Of a stretch of DNA of 64,000 nt, positions 34,611 through 44,377 are shown piece after piece (position 1 is the stretch's first letter; every line of letters begins with the position of its first letter). Below the pieces are notes generated by a model. That model had not been told where the DNA came from, ran no database searches, and saw nothing but the letters and a program-made list of their open reading frames with translations. This stretch comes from Helichrysum umbraculigerum (taxonomy: Eukaryota; Streptophyta; Magnoliopsida; Asterales; Asteraceae). Location: positions 5,149,001 through 5,213,000 of the forward strand of contig CATIUR010000004.1 in NCBI GenBank assembly GCA_949592205.1, given 5' to 3'. The position numbers and the translations under genes were made by a program.

Positions 34611-36214
34611 GGCTTCTAGATAGGAGATAAAACCAAAAGAAATTAGTTAGTTAATTATGATATTAATAACCATAAGCATTTACCTCAAATGTCACCAATA
34701 TTAATACTTTGAACAAGGTTACATTTTTTATATCCTTATCCCATCTTTCCTATTCCAAAAGCAAAATTAGCTGAAAACGTGATTACTATCATCACCATAA
34801 CATAACCAGGTTCAAAATTGACCTTAATGTTTTACTACTACCTTATTCTATTAACATATGCATCTCAGCTCCGAAAAACCTTGTGACTTTACAACTGCTG
34901 TTGCTTCTTATTCATTTTAGCATCCTTAAAAGCAGCTCAGTCAGGGTGGTTGAGCCATCATGGCTCGAGCCCAGCCTTCAAATTTCAGTTGATTATGCTC
35001 ATTAAATATTGAGTTCGTCAAATTCATTCTCAAAAGAAATTTGATCATAAATACAATTACATTGGCTGGTAGTGTAAAGAAAAAAGAGAAAAAAAAATGA
35101 AAAGTTGACAAGTACCTGTGTCATGAGAGTGTAAAGTGCTGTAACTGCACATAACCTGAATGAACACTTTTCAAATAAAACAATTTGTTTAGTAAGGTTA
35201 CTGCAGTTCAGTTTGGTGGTTTTGTAAGTTGCCCAATCAGAAACCAAAATGGGCTCAGAGACTTAAACTTTACCCAAAGATGAGCCTAGGAAAGATTGTA
35301 GCACAAGCACACTTGCCAATTAATTTCTACTTTTGCACATCTTTTAGAAGTTTATGGAAAGACAAAATGTCAACGGATCCTAAAGAAGAAAACGATCTCA
35401 AACAAATTTTGGGAAAGTATATAATGCATGAAGAAAGCACAATTTTGGGCCAGTTAAAACAAATTCATCACACGGTTGTACCAACAGATCGCCTTCTATG
35501 GTGATATGTATCTCATCAACTTTGTGAAGTAACAGAATTATTATGTGCTCCAGCTTCGTTCTAACCGCAAGTAGAAGCTAGCAAAAAAGAAATAAAAAAG
35601 GAATATAATTGAACTATCTGATATTGTGTTTAAAAGGTTTCGTAAGCATATAACTGATTTTTTAAGGTTACAATTAGAAGCTAGCGGAAAAAGAAAAATT
35701 ATACTTAAACTATCAATCTGATATTGTTGCAATAATAAAAACATATAATAAATTATTATATGTTGATAATACCACTTTAAAAATAGCAAAAAATCCAAGG
35801 AAAACCTACATATGATGACTAAAATGGTTTATAGGAGAACCGAGCTCAAATCTTACATAATAAAACATTAAGAAGCAACTTATTTTAGTAGTGAGATAAA
35901 ACTCAAGTAGCACATCTGTATTTAAGCAAGGTAGTTTTTCAAATGAAGATAAATTGAACCTTCCTGAGGATGCAATTTGGCACTCTGCGTCCCTAAGGAC
36001 CCTTTTTGGTTCCAATTTCGACCAATTCATTTTGCTTTTCCATGGCCATGCTGTCTCCCTCCGTCCAACAGATTTGCCCCCAATGTCCTGAAAGTGCCAT
36101 GTCTACAAGAGGAAACTGCCCTACAAGAAATCAATTTACAAAATTTTCTTTATAAGTAATAAGTATCTCTGACCAGATGTCTTTAGGGTAAGGTTCAAAT
36201 GAGACTAAAAATGT
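34611..36214. other. Host island, middle part, no firm gene
   Basis: I see only short open frames. A 74-codon frame from ATG 35280 (plus) and a Trp/Lys-rich stretch on the minus strand around 35950-36095, preceded by an acceptor-like ttgtag, could be exon remnants. Neither resembles a protein I know. Confidence 0.4.
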
Positions 36215-36971
36215 GTGTGAGAATAGAGGAACCAATGATATGGCGCCATGTGTACAAAGAGAATACAAAACCCATTTACACCTTAAGTTAAATAGCTCAC
36301 AAACGACAAATCGAAAAATTATGAAAATTGCACCATTAGATTCAGCGTTTGATCCTCTTCGATTTGCCGTCCATTAAGGCATACTTTAGACGAGTTTTTT
36401 TTTTCATTATTTTTAGTGGGTTTCACATTACTAACACGTGTGTTACAGTGTTGCGTTTAGGGTTTAGGGTTTGGGGTTTAGGGGTTAGGGTTTAGGGTTG
36501 GGAGTTTAGGGTTTCGTCCCGAAACCCCAAACTCCCAACCCTAAACCCTAAACCCTAACCCCTAAACCCCAAACCCTAAACCCTAAAAGCTTTATAAAAC
36601 TCTAAACCCTAAATCATACTAAACCCTAAACCCTGCTAAACCCTAACACTAAACCCTGCTAAACCCTAACACTAAACCCTGCTAAACCATAACTCTAAGC
36701 CCTAACCCTAAACCTTAAATCAAATGTATAATCAATCACTAACACATGTGTTACTAATATGTAAAACCCACCAAAAAATGAAAAAAAAAAAGTTCGTCGG
36801 AAGTATGCCTTGATGGACGGCAAATCGAAGAGGATAAAACGCTGAAAAATATGGTGCAATTTTCATGATTTTTCGACTTATCGTTTATGAGATATTTAAT
36901 TTTTAAAAATGTGGATGAGAGAGAAAAAAGTGACACATGGCATATTGTGGTTGGTTCCCCCATTCTCACAC
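36215..36971. mobile_element. Inverted-repeat element carrying telomere-like repeats
   Basis: Outer arms (about 36215-36450 and 36730-36971) are inverted repeats beginning gtgtgagaat, with a long conserved inner part (gaaaattgcacca, tcttcgatttgccgtcca). The centre holds ttagggttt and aaaccctaa repeats. No transposase is present. The duplication is unclear because the flanks give only about 6 of 9 matches. This is probably a nonautonomous DNA transposon, Mutator-like by arm length. Confidence 0.7.
36452..36712. repeat. Interstitial telomere-like repeats, first half a palindrome
   Basis: From 36455 to about 36587 a tttaggg-type run is followed by its near-perfect inverse, with a turn at tcccg, giving a hairpin with arms of about 60 bp. 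Degenerate ctaaaccctaac/ctgctaaaccc units continue to about 36712. Confidence 0.88.
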
Positions 36972-37507
36972 AAAATAAATGGTTTCAATGTCATATCTTT
37001 CTTCGGAGCAACTTTTATTAACTAAGCACTAATGTAAATCATAATTACTTAATAATTAAGCAACTTTAATTACTTACTCAATGTCATATCTTTCTTCGGA
37101 GCAACTTTAAATCATAATTACTTACTCAATGTCATATTTACTTTATTAAGCCATAAAACATTTCTGTATCTACCTAGTCTTGGTGTTATTTCTGGAATTG
37201 AAATAACAGTTGCAACTCATAAGATTGTAACAGGCAATTATAGCAACATAAAAAGCTAGTGAAATGAAGAATAAGCTAACGCATATATGAAAATAAGCTA
37301 TTTGAGACTAATTAGCACACCCCATCTCATCCCAAGTTTGACCCATATTGCTACCATTGAGAAACACATATAAAGTATGCTATTAAAATCTCTATACCAT
37401 AAATCCAATAAACCAACATCATAATTTTCTTTTTGTAGTGACAACTATATAGCGTCGAAATATTGTAATTAGGTAATGGGGATAAAAATAATGACAAAAG
37501 ATTAGCT
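36972..37507. other. Host island, right part, short direct repeat
   Basis: A 34-bp stretch starting caatgtcatatctttcttc occurs twice (near 36987 and 37080). Otherwise the sequence is AT-rich with no gene seen. Confidence 0.5.
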
Positions 37508-37666
37508 TACTCTGATGGCAATGATTCATATGGGGAGCTATCTGATACCTTAAGACGGTCAGCCATTTGCTTGACCTCTTTCACAATATCCTTGTTTGCT
37601 GATACGGCATTAGAGACACGATTCAAGAGCAACCTCATTATTTCATTAACCTTGTGGTCTCTTGTT
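37508..37666 (-). pseudogene. Exon-like remnant of an unidentified host gene
   Basis: Read on the minus strand, a good acceptor (cgcccaacag) is followed by 52 open codons ending at TAA 37508-37510. The residue pattern is helical and amphipathic (EIMRLLLNRVSNAV, IVKEVKQMADRL) and looks like a real terminal exon. A second candidate piece lies at about 37880-37953 after the acceptor gttacag. The gap to the next upstream piece (37707-37750) is only about 40 bp, too short for a plant intron, so the locus is probably damaged. I do not recognise the protein. Confidence 0.4.
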
Positions 37667-38004
37667 CTGTTGGGCGAAAATGAAGTAATACAATTATTTT
37701 AGGAATACCTTAAAGATATGATTTCTCGGCAGTATTTATCTCCTTCGGAAAACTCTGGACCTGTAATACATAACAAAATAATAATAATAAATAAACACGA
37801 TGTTGAATACCAAAATATAAATTATTGCAAGTCCTTATAAGGTGCATCGGCTGCAATACATATTGCAAGGCCTTCTTCTCAATACTCAAACTCATTTAGA
37901 GAATTAGTGACATTTTCATCCGCTTGGTCAGTCTCTTTTGGATATATTGGTGCCTGTAACATTTGCAACTTCAAACGAAAAGCCTAGATTGCACGCTTGT
38001 GCAT

Positions 38005-38565
38005 TGTTTGTACGATCAGCTCATACAAGCTTAAGACTCCATTAACCTAGCTCAAAGAGATCTCTAACCTAATAGACCTGCAAAACAATAACACGCTAAG
38101 TTAAGTGAAGTACGGGTGGAGCCCCGTAATTCACCTCCGGCGTGAGGATAAGTATTCCAAATTTTATGATATGAATTCTTAAGGTAAAAATGGTGAATGA
38201 ATATTTTTTGGATGTCGAAGATGGACCTCTCAAATGAAGGAATGAGCTCCTATTTATACTTGTGTCATTCTTCATTCTCAAGTTACCACCTATTGAGCGG
38301 ATGTCGTCCATCATGCGCACTATTTCTTAAGCTCGATCTTAGCCGTTCATCTTGATCCTGTGAATATTCTACATGGTCCCCATGAAGATACGCTGCGCCC
38401 GTAGGTTTCATAATATAGTCCTCCGAGCATATGGGTGTAATACATTTTATTTGTTAGCGAATTCCCTTACCGTAACATATGCCACTGGGCATGTGTTTTA
38501 CGCTACTAATGTTATTTTTGTCTTCGTGGGAGATTTGCCTTGAATGGAAAAAGGTGGTTACACCA
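38005..38565 (-). repeat. H 3' LTR (left boundary approximate)
   Basis: It is aligned to the G LTR by tacaag, cacctccggc and ggttacacca in the same order. The right boundary (...acca, then purine tract) is firm. The left one could be 38005 or 38009. The TATA box is the reverse of ctatttatac near 38252. Confidence 0.7.
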
Positions 38566-38824
38566 TTAAGTCCCCCAGTCTAGTGAGGGATAGGTAAATG
38601 CTTAACTAGGTATTACTAGACTCGTGGTGGTTAATTGTTTTAGGATCGGGATATAAGAAAGCAACCGGGCGCGGAAAATATACGGGCGCGGAAAATGTCC
38701 GGGCGTGCAGGCCGATGGACCCGTTTCTGCTTTCATTACGTCACCTCTGTCTTGATTTGACAGCTTTTCGACTTTCTTTTATTAACTACCATCATGGCGG
38801 TTCCATGGTTCCGATGACATCGCG

Positions 38825-38975
38825 ACACGTGTCCTAAGGAGAGAGAAAAATGCGGATATTAAAAGGTTTTTCCCCTATTTCTCTTTAATCCTTTTCATTA
38901 GAATTTCAAAAAACCCTAATTTCCTTTCTTTCTTCTTCCGATTGCTTCTTCGACTCCGGCGATCATTTTAATCAG
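38825..38975 (+). promoter_or_regulatory. Plant-type promoter and leader of the H antisense gene
   Basis: In order: a palindromic G-box acacgtgt (38825-38832), a TATA-like atattaaaagg (38856-38866), CT-rich leader sequence, a telo-box aaaccctaa (38911-38919) and a possible donor (ag/gttagt at 38976). A possible 5' leader intron would end at 39031; at 56 bp it is short for a plant. Confidence 0.55.
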
Positions 38976-39034
38976 GTTAGTCCTTCCGCCTCCTTACGCT
39001 TCCTTTGCTTGTTTGATTTATCCCTTTTTAGAAG

Positions 39035-40386
39035 ATGTCTGACATAGGTGCTATTGACAAAGTAAAGTGTGGTCTTCGCCGGAGTAATTTTAACCGGATT
39101 TGTAGGTTGTACAGTTTGGGTTCCGGCTTGCCGGTACTTCCTAATTCTGATGATGTTATTTCCGATCCTCCTGAGGGTTATTTTGGTTTTTATACGAAAT
39201 CCTTTTCTGTTGCTAATGTTCGAGTCCCTCTTTCCAACTTCTTCCTTGCCGTCCTCGCTTATTATGAACTACATATTTCCCAACTGGTGCCTTTGGGTGC
39301 CATAAAAATAACTGGTTTTGAGATGGCATGTAAGGTCCATGATAGGGTTCCGACCGTGAACCTTTTTAGGCATTAATTTTGTTTGGGTAGGTCGTATAGT
39401 GGGTATTTTTCTATTGAGAAAAGGCCTTCCGCCCGTAAAATTCTTTTTGGTATTCGTGATGGTTTAAAGGACTGGAAAAAGAACTTTATTTGGTAGAACA
39501 CTTCTTTGATTCCTATCGAATATAGAGAGGTTTTGGAATGGAAAAGGAATGATGAGACCTTTAGTGACCCACCCGAGTTGACCCGTGAGGAAAGCTCCTC
39601 CCGTGCTTATCTTGATTCTAACTGTCATATCCATGTTGATGCCTATGAAGAAGAAATTCTTGTTCTTCTTGGCATGAGTAACGTATGGGCAGATAAAGAT
39701 TCTGTACCTATGGTTATGGATGACGGGGAGGGTGAGTGTCTGACCTTATATCTGTACACCGCTTCTGTAAATCATGAGTCTTGATTTTCTTTTCTTTTTT
39801 TTGTTTGTAAAGATGAGACTTTTGGATGTGTTGAATTCCAGCAACAAGAAAGCTCTTCAATATGGTTCCAAAAGTTTGTCATCAAGTCCTAGTAGTGTTC
39901 CTCCTGTCAGGGTTACTCGCTCTACTATGGCTGGAGGAGATACTTCTAAACGCTGCTGGAGAGAAATTCAAGATTGGTCAGAACGGAGTTCTTCTCAGGG
40001 AGGATTCGCCAGACCCTACTAGTTCTAACCCGGAAGCTGAAAATGTTGTTGATGGTTACGGTGTGATTGGGTTGAAGCGCAGAGGAAAAAGGCCTGTTGG
40101 TGGTAAGAAAAAGAAGCAAAAAAGGTCCAGAGGTGCAGAGCCTAAACTGATTGATGTGTCAGACACTGCTGATGAGCGAACTGGGAGCTCGAAGATCGGG
40201 AATTCTGTTCAGAAGGAAGTGTTGACAGTGACCGATGATCCTGCTACTCCTCATTCTTCTCCCAAATTTGGTTGTGTTTCTCTTCCTGCTAAGGATAAAG
40301 CTCCGGTCACATCTGGCCAGGGGAAAGGTATTTTTGATTCTTCTTGTGATATTGCATCTTTTAGTGTGCCTTACCCTCCTCCCGGA
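39035..40386 (+). pseudogene. Antisense gene of H, putative gypsy-type transposon protein (Transposase_28-like)
   Basis: ATG 39035 opens MSDIGAIDKVK. The segment RVPLSNFFLAVLAYYELHISQLVPLGAIKITGFE resembles the plant domain annotated as putative gypsy-type transposon or Transposase_28, whose role is unknown. Two in-frame stops follow (TAA 39374-39376 and TAG 39494-39496). The frame resumes to 39766, where a donor-like gtaaat and an acceptor (gtaaag at 39812) would join in phase to ATG 39813. That gap is only 46 bp. A one-base shift near 39950 then moves reading to the frame with a Lys/Arg patch (GKRPVGGKKKKQKRSRG), a likely nuclear signal. SIRE-2 truncates it at 40387. Confidence 0.7.
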
Positions 40387-40972
40387 TGTAAGTCCCCTAG
40401 TTTTAGGATCGATAACTTCGTTATCTGTAGTATTAAGGTGCGGAATCCCTCAATACGGTGTTATCTTACTAACAACGAATATGTTCGTATTGCGTTTTAA
40501 TAAAGCTTAACTTTAAACGATGAATCGTCAAAGTCTAGCCGTAGGTTATGTTTTCTCTGGTTTTTCTGGAATCGCAGATCAGAATAGTATGTTAAAAGTG
40601 TTAAAGATTGTTAAGGTTTTTCACGATTGAAACAACCTTTTATATTTTGTCTCGACTCGGCTCGCATGGGCCAGCGAGTTCAGCCCAACTCGCCTTGCAG
40701 CCCAAGCCCATTACCAAGCTCGACTCGCTACTGACTTCCACGAATTCAGTTCTCATCTCGGCTCGCAAAGTTCGCGACCTGAGAACTCGACTCGCACATA
40801 ATGTATTTATTTCGTATTTAACATTCGTCCAACTTAACACCATAATATGTTTAACGAATATTACTAACAAAACAAATATTTATTTACAAATCTAAACCAA
40901 TATACAAACATAATAATAATTACACCAGTCCTATTTCAAGCTAGATCTGTTGTCACAATCTATGTTCCAACA
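40387..40972 (-). repeat. SIRE-2 3' LTR
   Basis: It has the same ends as the SIRE-1 LTR but is 30 bp shorter and clearly diverged, so it is a separate subfamily. A TATA box (reverse of ttttata, near 40638) and ctcgc/gcgag cluster (about 40650-40798) are retained. Confidence 0.93.
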
Positions 40973-41028
40973 GACTCCCCCTTGACAATAGCTCTAGCGT
41001 CTTTTATCTTCACGCTTGTCTTTGGTCT

Positions 41029-42002
41029 TCATTTGTAAATCTTACTGCCTGCGTAAATCTTCATCTTGATACAAGTTTTAACCATCAACTGATAATCTCT
41101 TGCTAAATCAGCCCATTCAATAGTCGTCAAAATTCTGTTCTCATTCAACTTTAACAGATCTTTTCTCGACATATTCATCAGGTGTCGATGATCATAAACT
41201 CTAAAGATTTCTCTTTCACCAACTTCAACCTCATTATCAGCTTCAACCATAACAGCTTCTCTAAATCCTTTACCCTCGACTCTAAGGATGTAATCCTTTC
41301 AGCATCAGTCGTTGGAGTAACAGGTATCGTTCTTGGTCCAGGCGGTGTGAGAGACTCAATATGCCAGTCTCTGGTAAGCGGTGTATGAGGTTGAGACAAA
41401 GCTTGCGTAAGCAAACTTGTCGCAAATCTAGCTGCTTTGTTCGTCGGAAAATTAGCTCCACGAACTAGATCAGCAACCTCATGCTGTAAAGTTAAACACA
41501 ATTATAATCAGTTATTGTTACAGATTACTCTGTCTCAAACTCTAATTAATTGCATAACACTCATAGTTATAGAACTTATATCTCTTACCTGAAGCGGTAA
41601 AGACATCGATTCAGTAACCACCGGTGCATCCATCTCCACCTGCGGTGTATCCTGAGCAACTGTATACAGAATTAACTGTCTCAGTTCAACTCCTGATAAA
41701 CAACAAGTTAAGATTATTTAACTTTTATAATCAATACTAACCTTCTCGAATAGTAAGCGTTCTCGGACGCTTCATCAAAGGAATCTCAACTTCCTCAGTA
41801 CCTTCCTCCAAAATACTCTTACCTTTTCTCTTCCTTTCAGAAGCAGATGGAGGAGGAGAAGGTGTATTATCAGAATTTTCATCTGAAGCCGTCTCACCAT
41901 CACGACCTCTAGATGATCTAACAAGATCCTCAGTCGGTACTTCAACTGATCTATCTACTTATCCTCAAGGATTTTGTGACCTTTGTCAAATTGTCGAGCC
42001 AT
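41029..42002 (-). pseudogene. SIRE-2 accessory gene, internally deleted
   Basis: The start codon (42002) and its upstream acceptor are kept, but after about 15 codons the frame jumps into exon 2. This removes the whole folded exon 1 domain and creates a stop at once. Exons 2 and 3 and their intron borders (donor gaag/gttag, acceptor acag/ttgctc, donor cttcag/gtaag) match SIRE-1. A second deletion near 41265 joins exon 4 directly to the last 74 codons of exon 5. The stop is at 41029-41031. Confidence 0.8.
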
Positions 42003-44289
42003 ATCTGTAAAAACACAAATGACAACAACAATTCAAAGCAAATTGAAAATATTTAAACTATTACGTATTATGAATAGAGATTCATCAAACATCTTAGTTT
42101 AAATTTGAAATTATATATAACTTGTTACAAAAATAGTCTCAAGTCGTATATAAGAATTTAACTTATAACAAAAAGTCTTAAGTCTAATTTAAATTAATTA
42201 TATAAAAGTTATTACTTAAAAAGTCTTAACATTTATATCACTTCTTTAAAAAAAATAAAAATTTTCTAAGTACTGGACTCGCATAAACTGGCCTAACGAG
42301 TTGAGGTCAACTCGTTTTGCTTATCAACTCGCTTCGCTTATCAACTCGCTAAACTTATCAAACAGCTATTGAAGTGAACTCGCTAATCTCATGGATTCGC
42401 TAGTCAACTCGCTGCGAGTTGAATCGAAGTTTCAACTCGTTCGATGAACAGCCGTCGCAAGTTTAAACTTAAAATCGATGATTTTGTTAGTTTTAACACG
42501 ATCAAACGATACATTCACGTCTATTACGGTTCGTTTAACATTAATCCTAAGGATTCGTGTTCTAACAATCCATTAATCGTCGTGAATCGTTCAAATTATA
42601 AACCGAAACCCTAAGTTTTTTAAAACCTTCGATTTCGAGTAATTTAAACGGTGAAATCCGTTGGTTTATACCTCAAAATGTTCGCAAAGACGTCTTGAAT
42701 ATAATCTACGGATTCAAAAACTCGTTCCCGTACTCGTAAAATCAAAATCAAACGAAAATAACTTTTTCGCCTCGTTTCGCCTGTAAGTGGATCCGCACAG
42801 AGTAAGTGAATTCGCGAGTAATGTGAATTCGGAGATCTGTTGACTCGTTTGACCTTCCGTTTTATATCCTTTACCCGATTCGCGAGATTTCAAGTGGATC
42901 CGCAAGTTGATGTCAACTCGCAGAAACAATTAAAAACGCGAATTTAATGCTAAGTATAAATGAAAACCCGATATTTTACAAGTCTAAAATAAAATTATTT
43001 TTCACTTGTATTTGTCACGTTTGTTCAACTCAAAAATATTCAGTATAATTTAATTCCGAAGGGTAAAACCTAATAAACACAAAAACTTAAATTAAACATA
43101 AACTAAAATAAGATAAAAACACAATTATATAAACATTGATATCAAGTACCATTTTATTAATCACTTGAGCAAAACAAAGTACATAAACAAAATGAATAAG
43201 AATTTATCTGCTTAGGGATCATATTAGAAAGAATAAGCAATTAAGTATTTATTAAAAAGTCTAAGTAGATTGGTAGTATACATACCTCATGAAATTTAAA
43301 TAAATTACTATAAAATTACAACTAAATTTATCATTTATGCATTTATATTTATAAAACTATATCTTAGGTACCTTTATCCACATAGCATAATTAATAAATG
43401 CATTACTCACATAAAGTGAATATTTTAATTATAGATAATTCAAGACGATTACCGGTATTATGATCCACATAAACAAATTAGACTCAATTTTCTAAGCAAA
43501 CTCTTTATTATTAGAATGAGTATTATCAAGTGCTTCCTATTATATGATATACTGAAGAATTCAAGTAAAACACATAACACTGCATCATTAAATTTTCAAG
43601 GTAGTGGTTACTAAATGATGTATCTTTTCGAAACATATAACATACACTTGAATTTTTAAGGTTAGACAAGTATCAAACATACTTTGAATATGCTATGTTA
43701 TCTAAGTCTGTACGTAGTACAACAGAAGATCCCTTCTAGCATAATTCAAAATATATTTGAGAATATTAATTTAATTAAAGGTTTCAGTTCTGTACTTAGT
43801 ACAACAGAGTTACCAGTAATTAAGTTAATACCCATATTGCTACTATTTGTCAATTCAAATTAATATGTATGATAACAGTGTAAGGCAATACCATCATTCA
43901 ACAATTAAGACTTAATGTCATACATCATAGAATAGTAACACAAAATAATAAACAAGTAGTTAATTAACTTCTTAAGGCTTAGAAAATTTCATATAATTTG
44001 CCTACCAGTACATCATATGATGAAGCCATCTAAAGATTTAATAAAAATAGTCAAATTATAACTTGTGGATATAGGTGTATAATCAAATAAATATAAACAC
44101 ATACCTGATAGAACCGCTGTAGTTCTAAAGCAACTTTATTTGAACCTACTACCATATCATACTTAGGACTTAAGCTTATTATTGGGAAGCTTATTCTCCT
44201 AATGTACTATCATTTCCCTTAGTTTTTGCAAATAAAAACTTAAATGAAGGCGATTCCCCTTAGGTAACAAGCAAATGAATGCCATACGC

Positions 44290-44292
<3 letters not shown>
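42003..44292 (-). other. SIRE-2 noncoding region between pol and the accessory gene
   Basis: It aligns with 11765-14265 throughout. It holds the candidate TATA (42860-42867) with cgcgag words at 42877-42922, the word cluster 42270-42450, and the paired gtac...gtac repeats (43710-43720 and 43792-43802). Confidence 0.8.

Positions 44293-44328
<36 letters not shown>
44293..44328 (-). repeat. Encoded poly(A) tract after the SIRE-2 pol stop
   Basis: There are 36 Ts on the plus strand, 50 bp after the pol stop codon, matching the position of the shorter run in SIRE-1. Confidence 0.96.
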
Positions 44329-44331
<3 letters not shown>

Positions 44332-44377
44332 GAACACAGAAATATTAACTATTACAAAATTACCCTTGGAAGACTAA

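Larger units (their letters stand above)
38005..40386 (-). mobile_element. H: Tat-like Ty3/gypsy element, 3' end, with antisense gene
   Basis: The 3' LTR resembles that of G. A purine tract on the minus strand (ctgggggactta) abuts it, giving minus orientation. Next to it is a plus-strand gene with its own promoter. Antisense genes between pol and the 3' LTR are known in the Tat group. The element is cut by SIRE-2 at 40387, and its pol would lie beyond the right end of the window. Confidence 0.75.

Noticed and set aside
34930..34985. Possible tRNA-derived SINE head (gtggttgagcc ... gctcgagccc)
   Set aside because: Only one box-like match, no poly(A) tail, no target duplication and no cloverleaf that I can draw.
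36452..36712. Chromosome end or true telomere array
   Set aside because: The repeats are short, degenerate, partly inverted and enclosed by transposon arms, with ordinary DNA on both sides.
39767..39812. Firm intron in the H antisense gene
   Set aside because: The borders and phase fit, but 46 bp is shorter than plant introns normally are, so it is only mentioned as possible.
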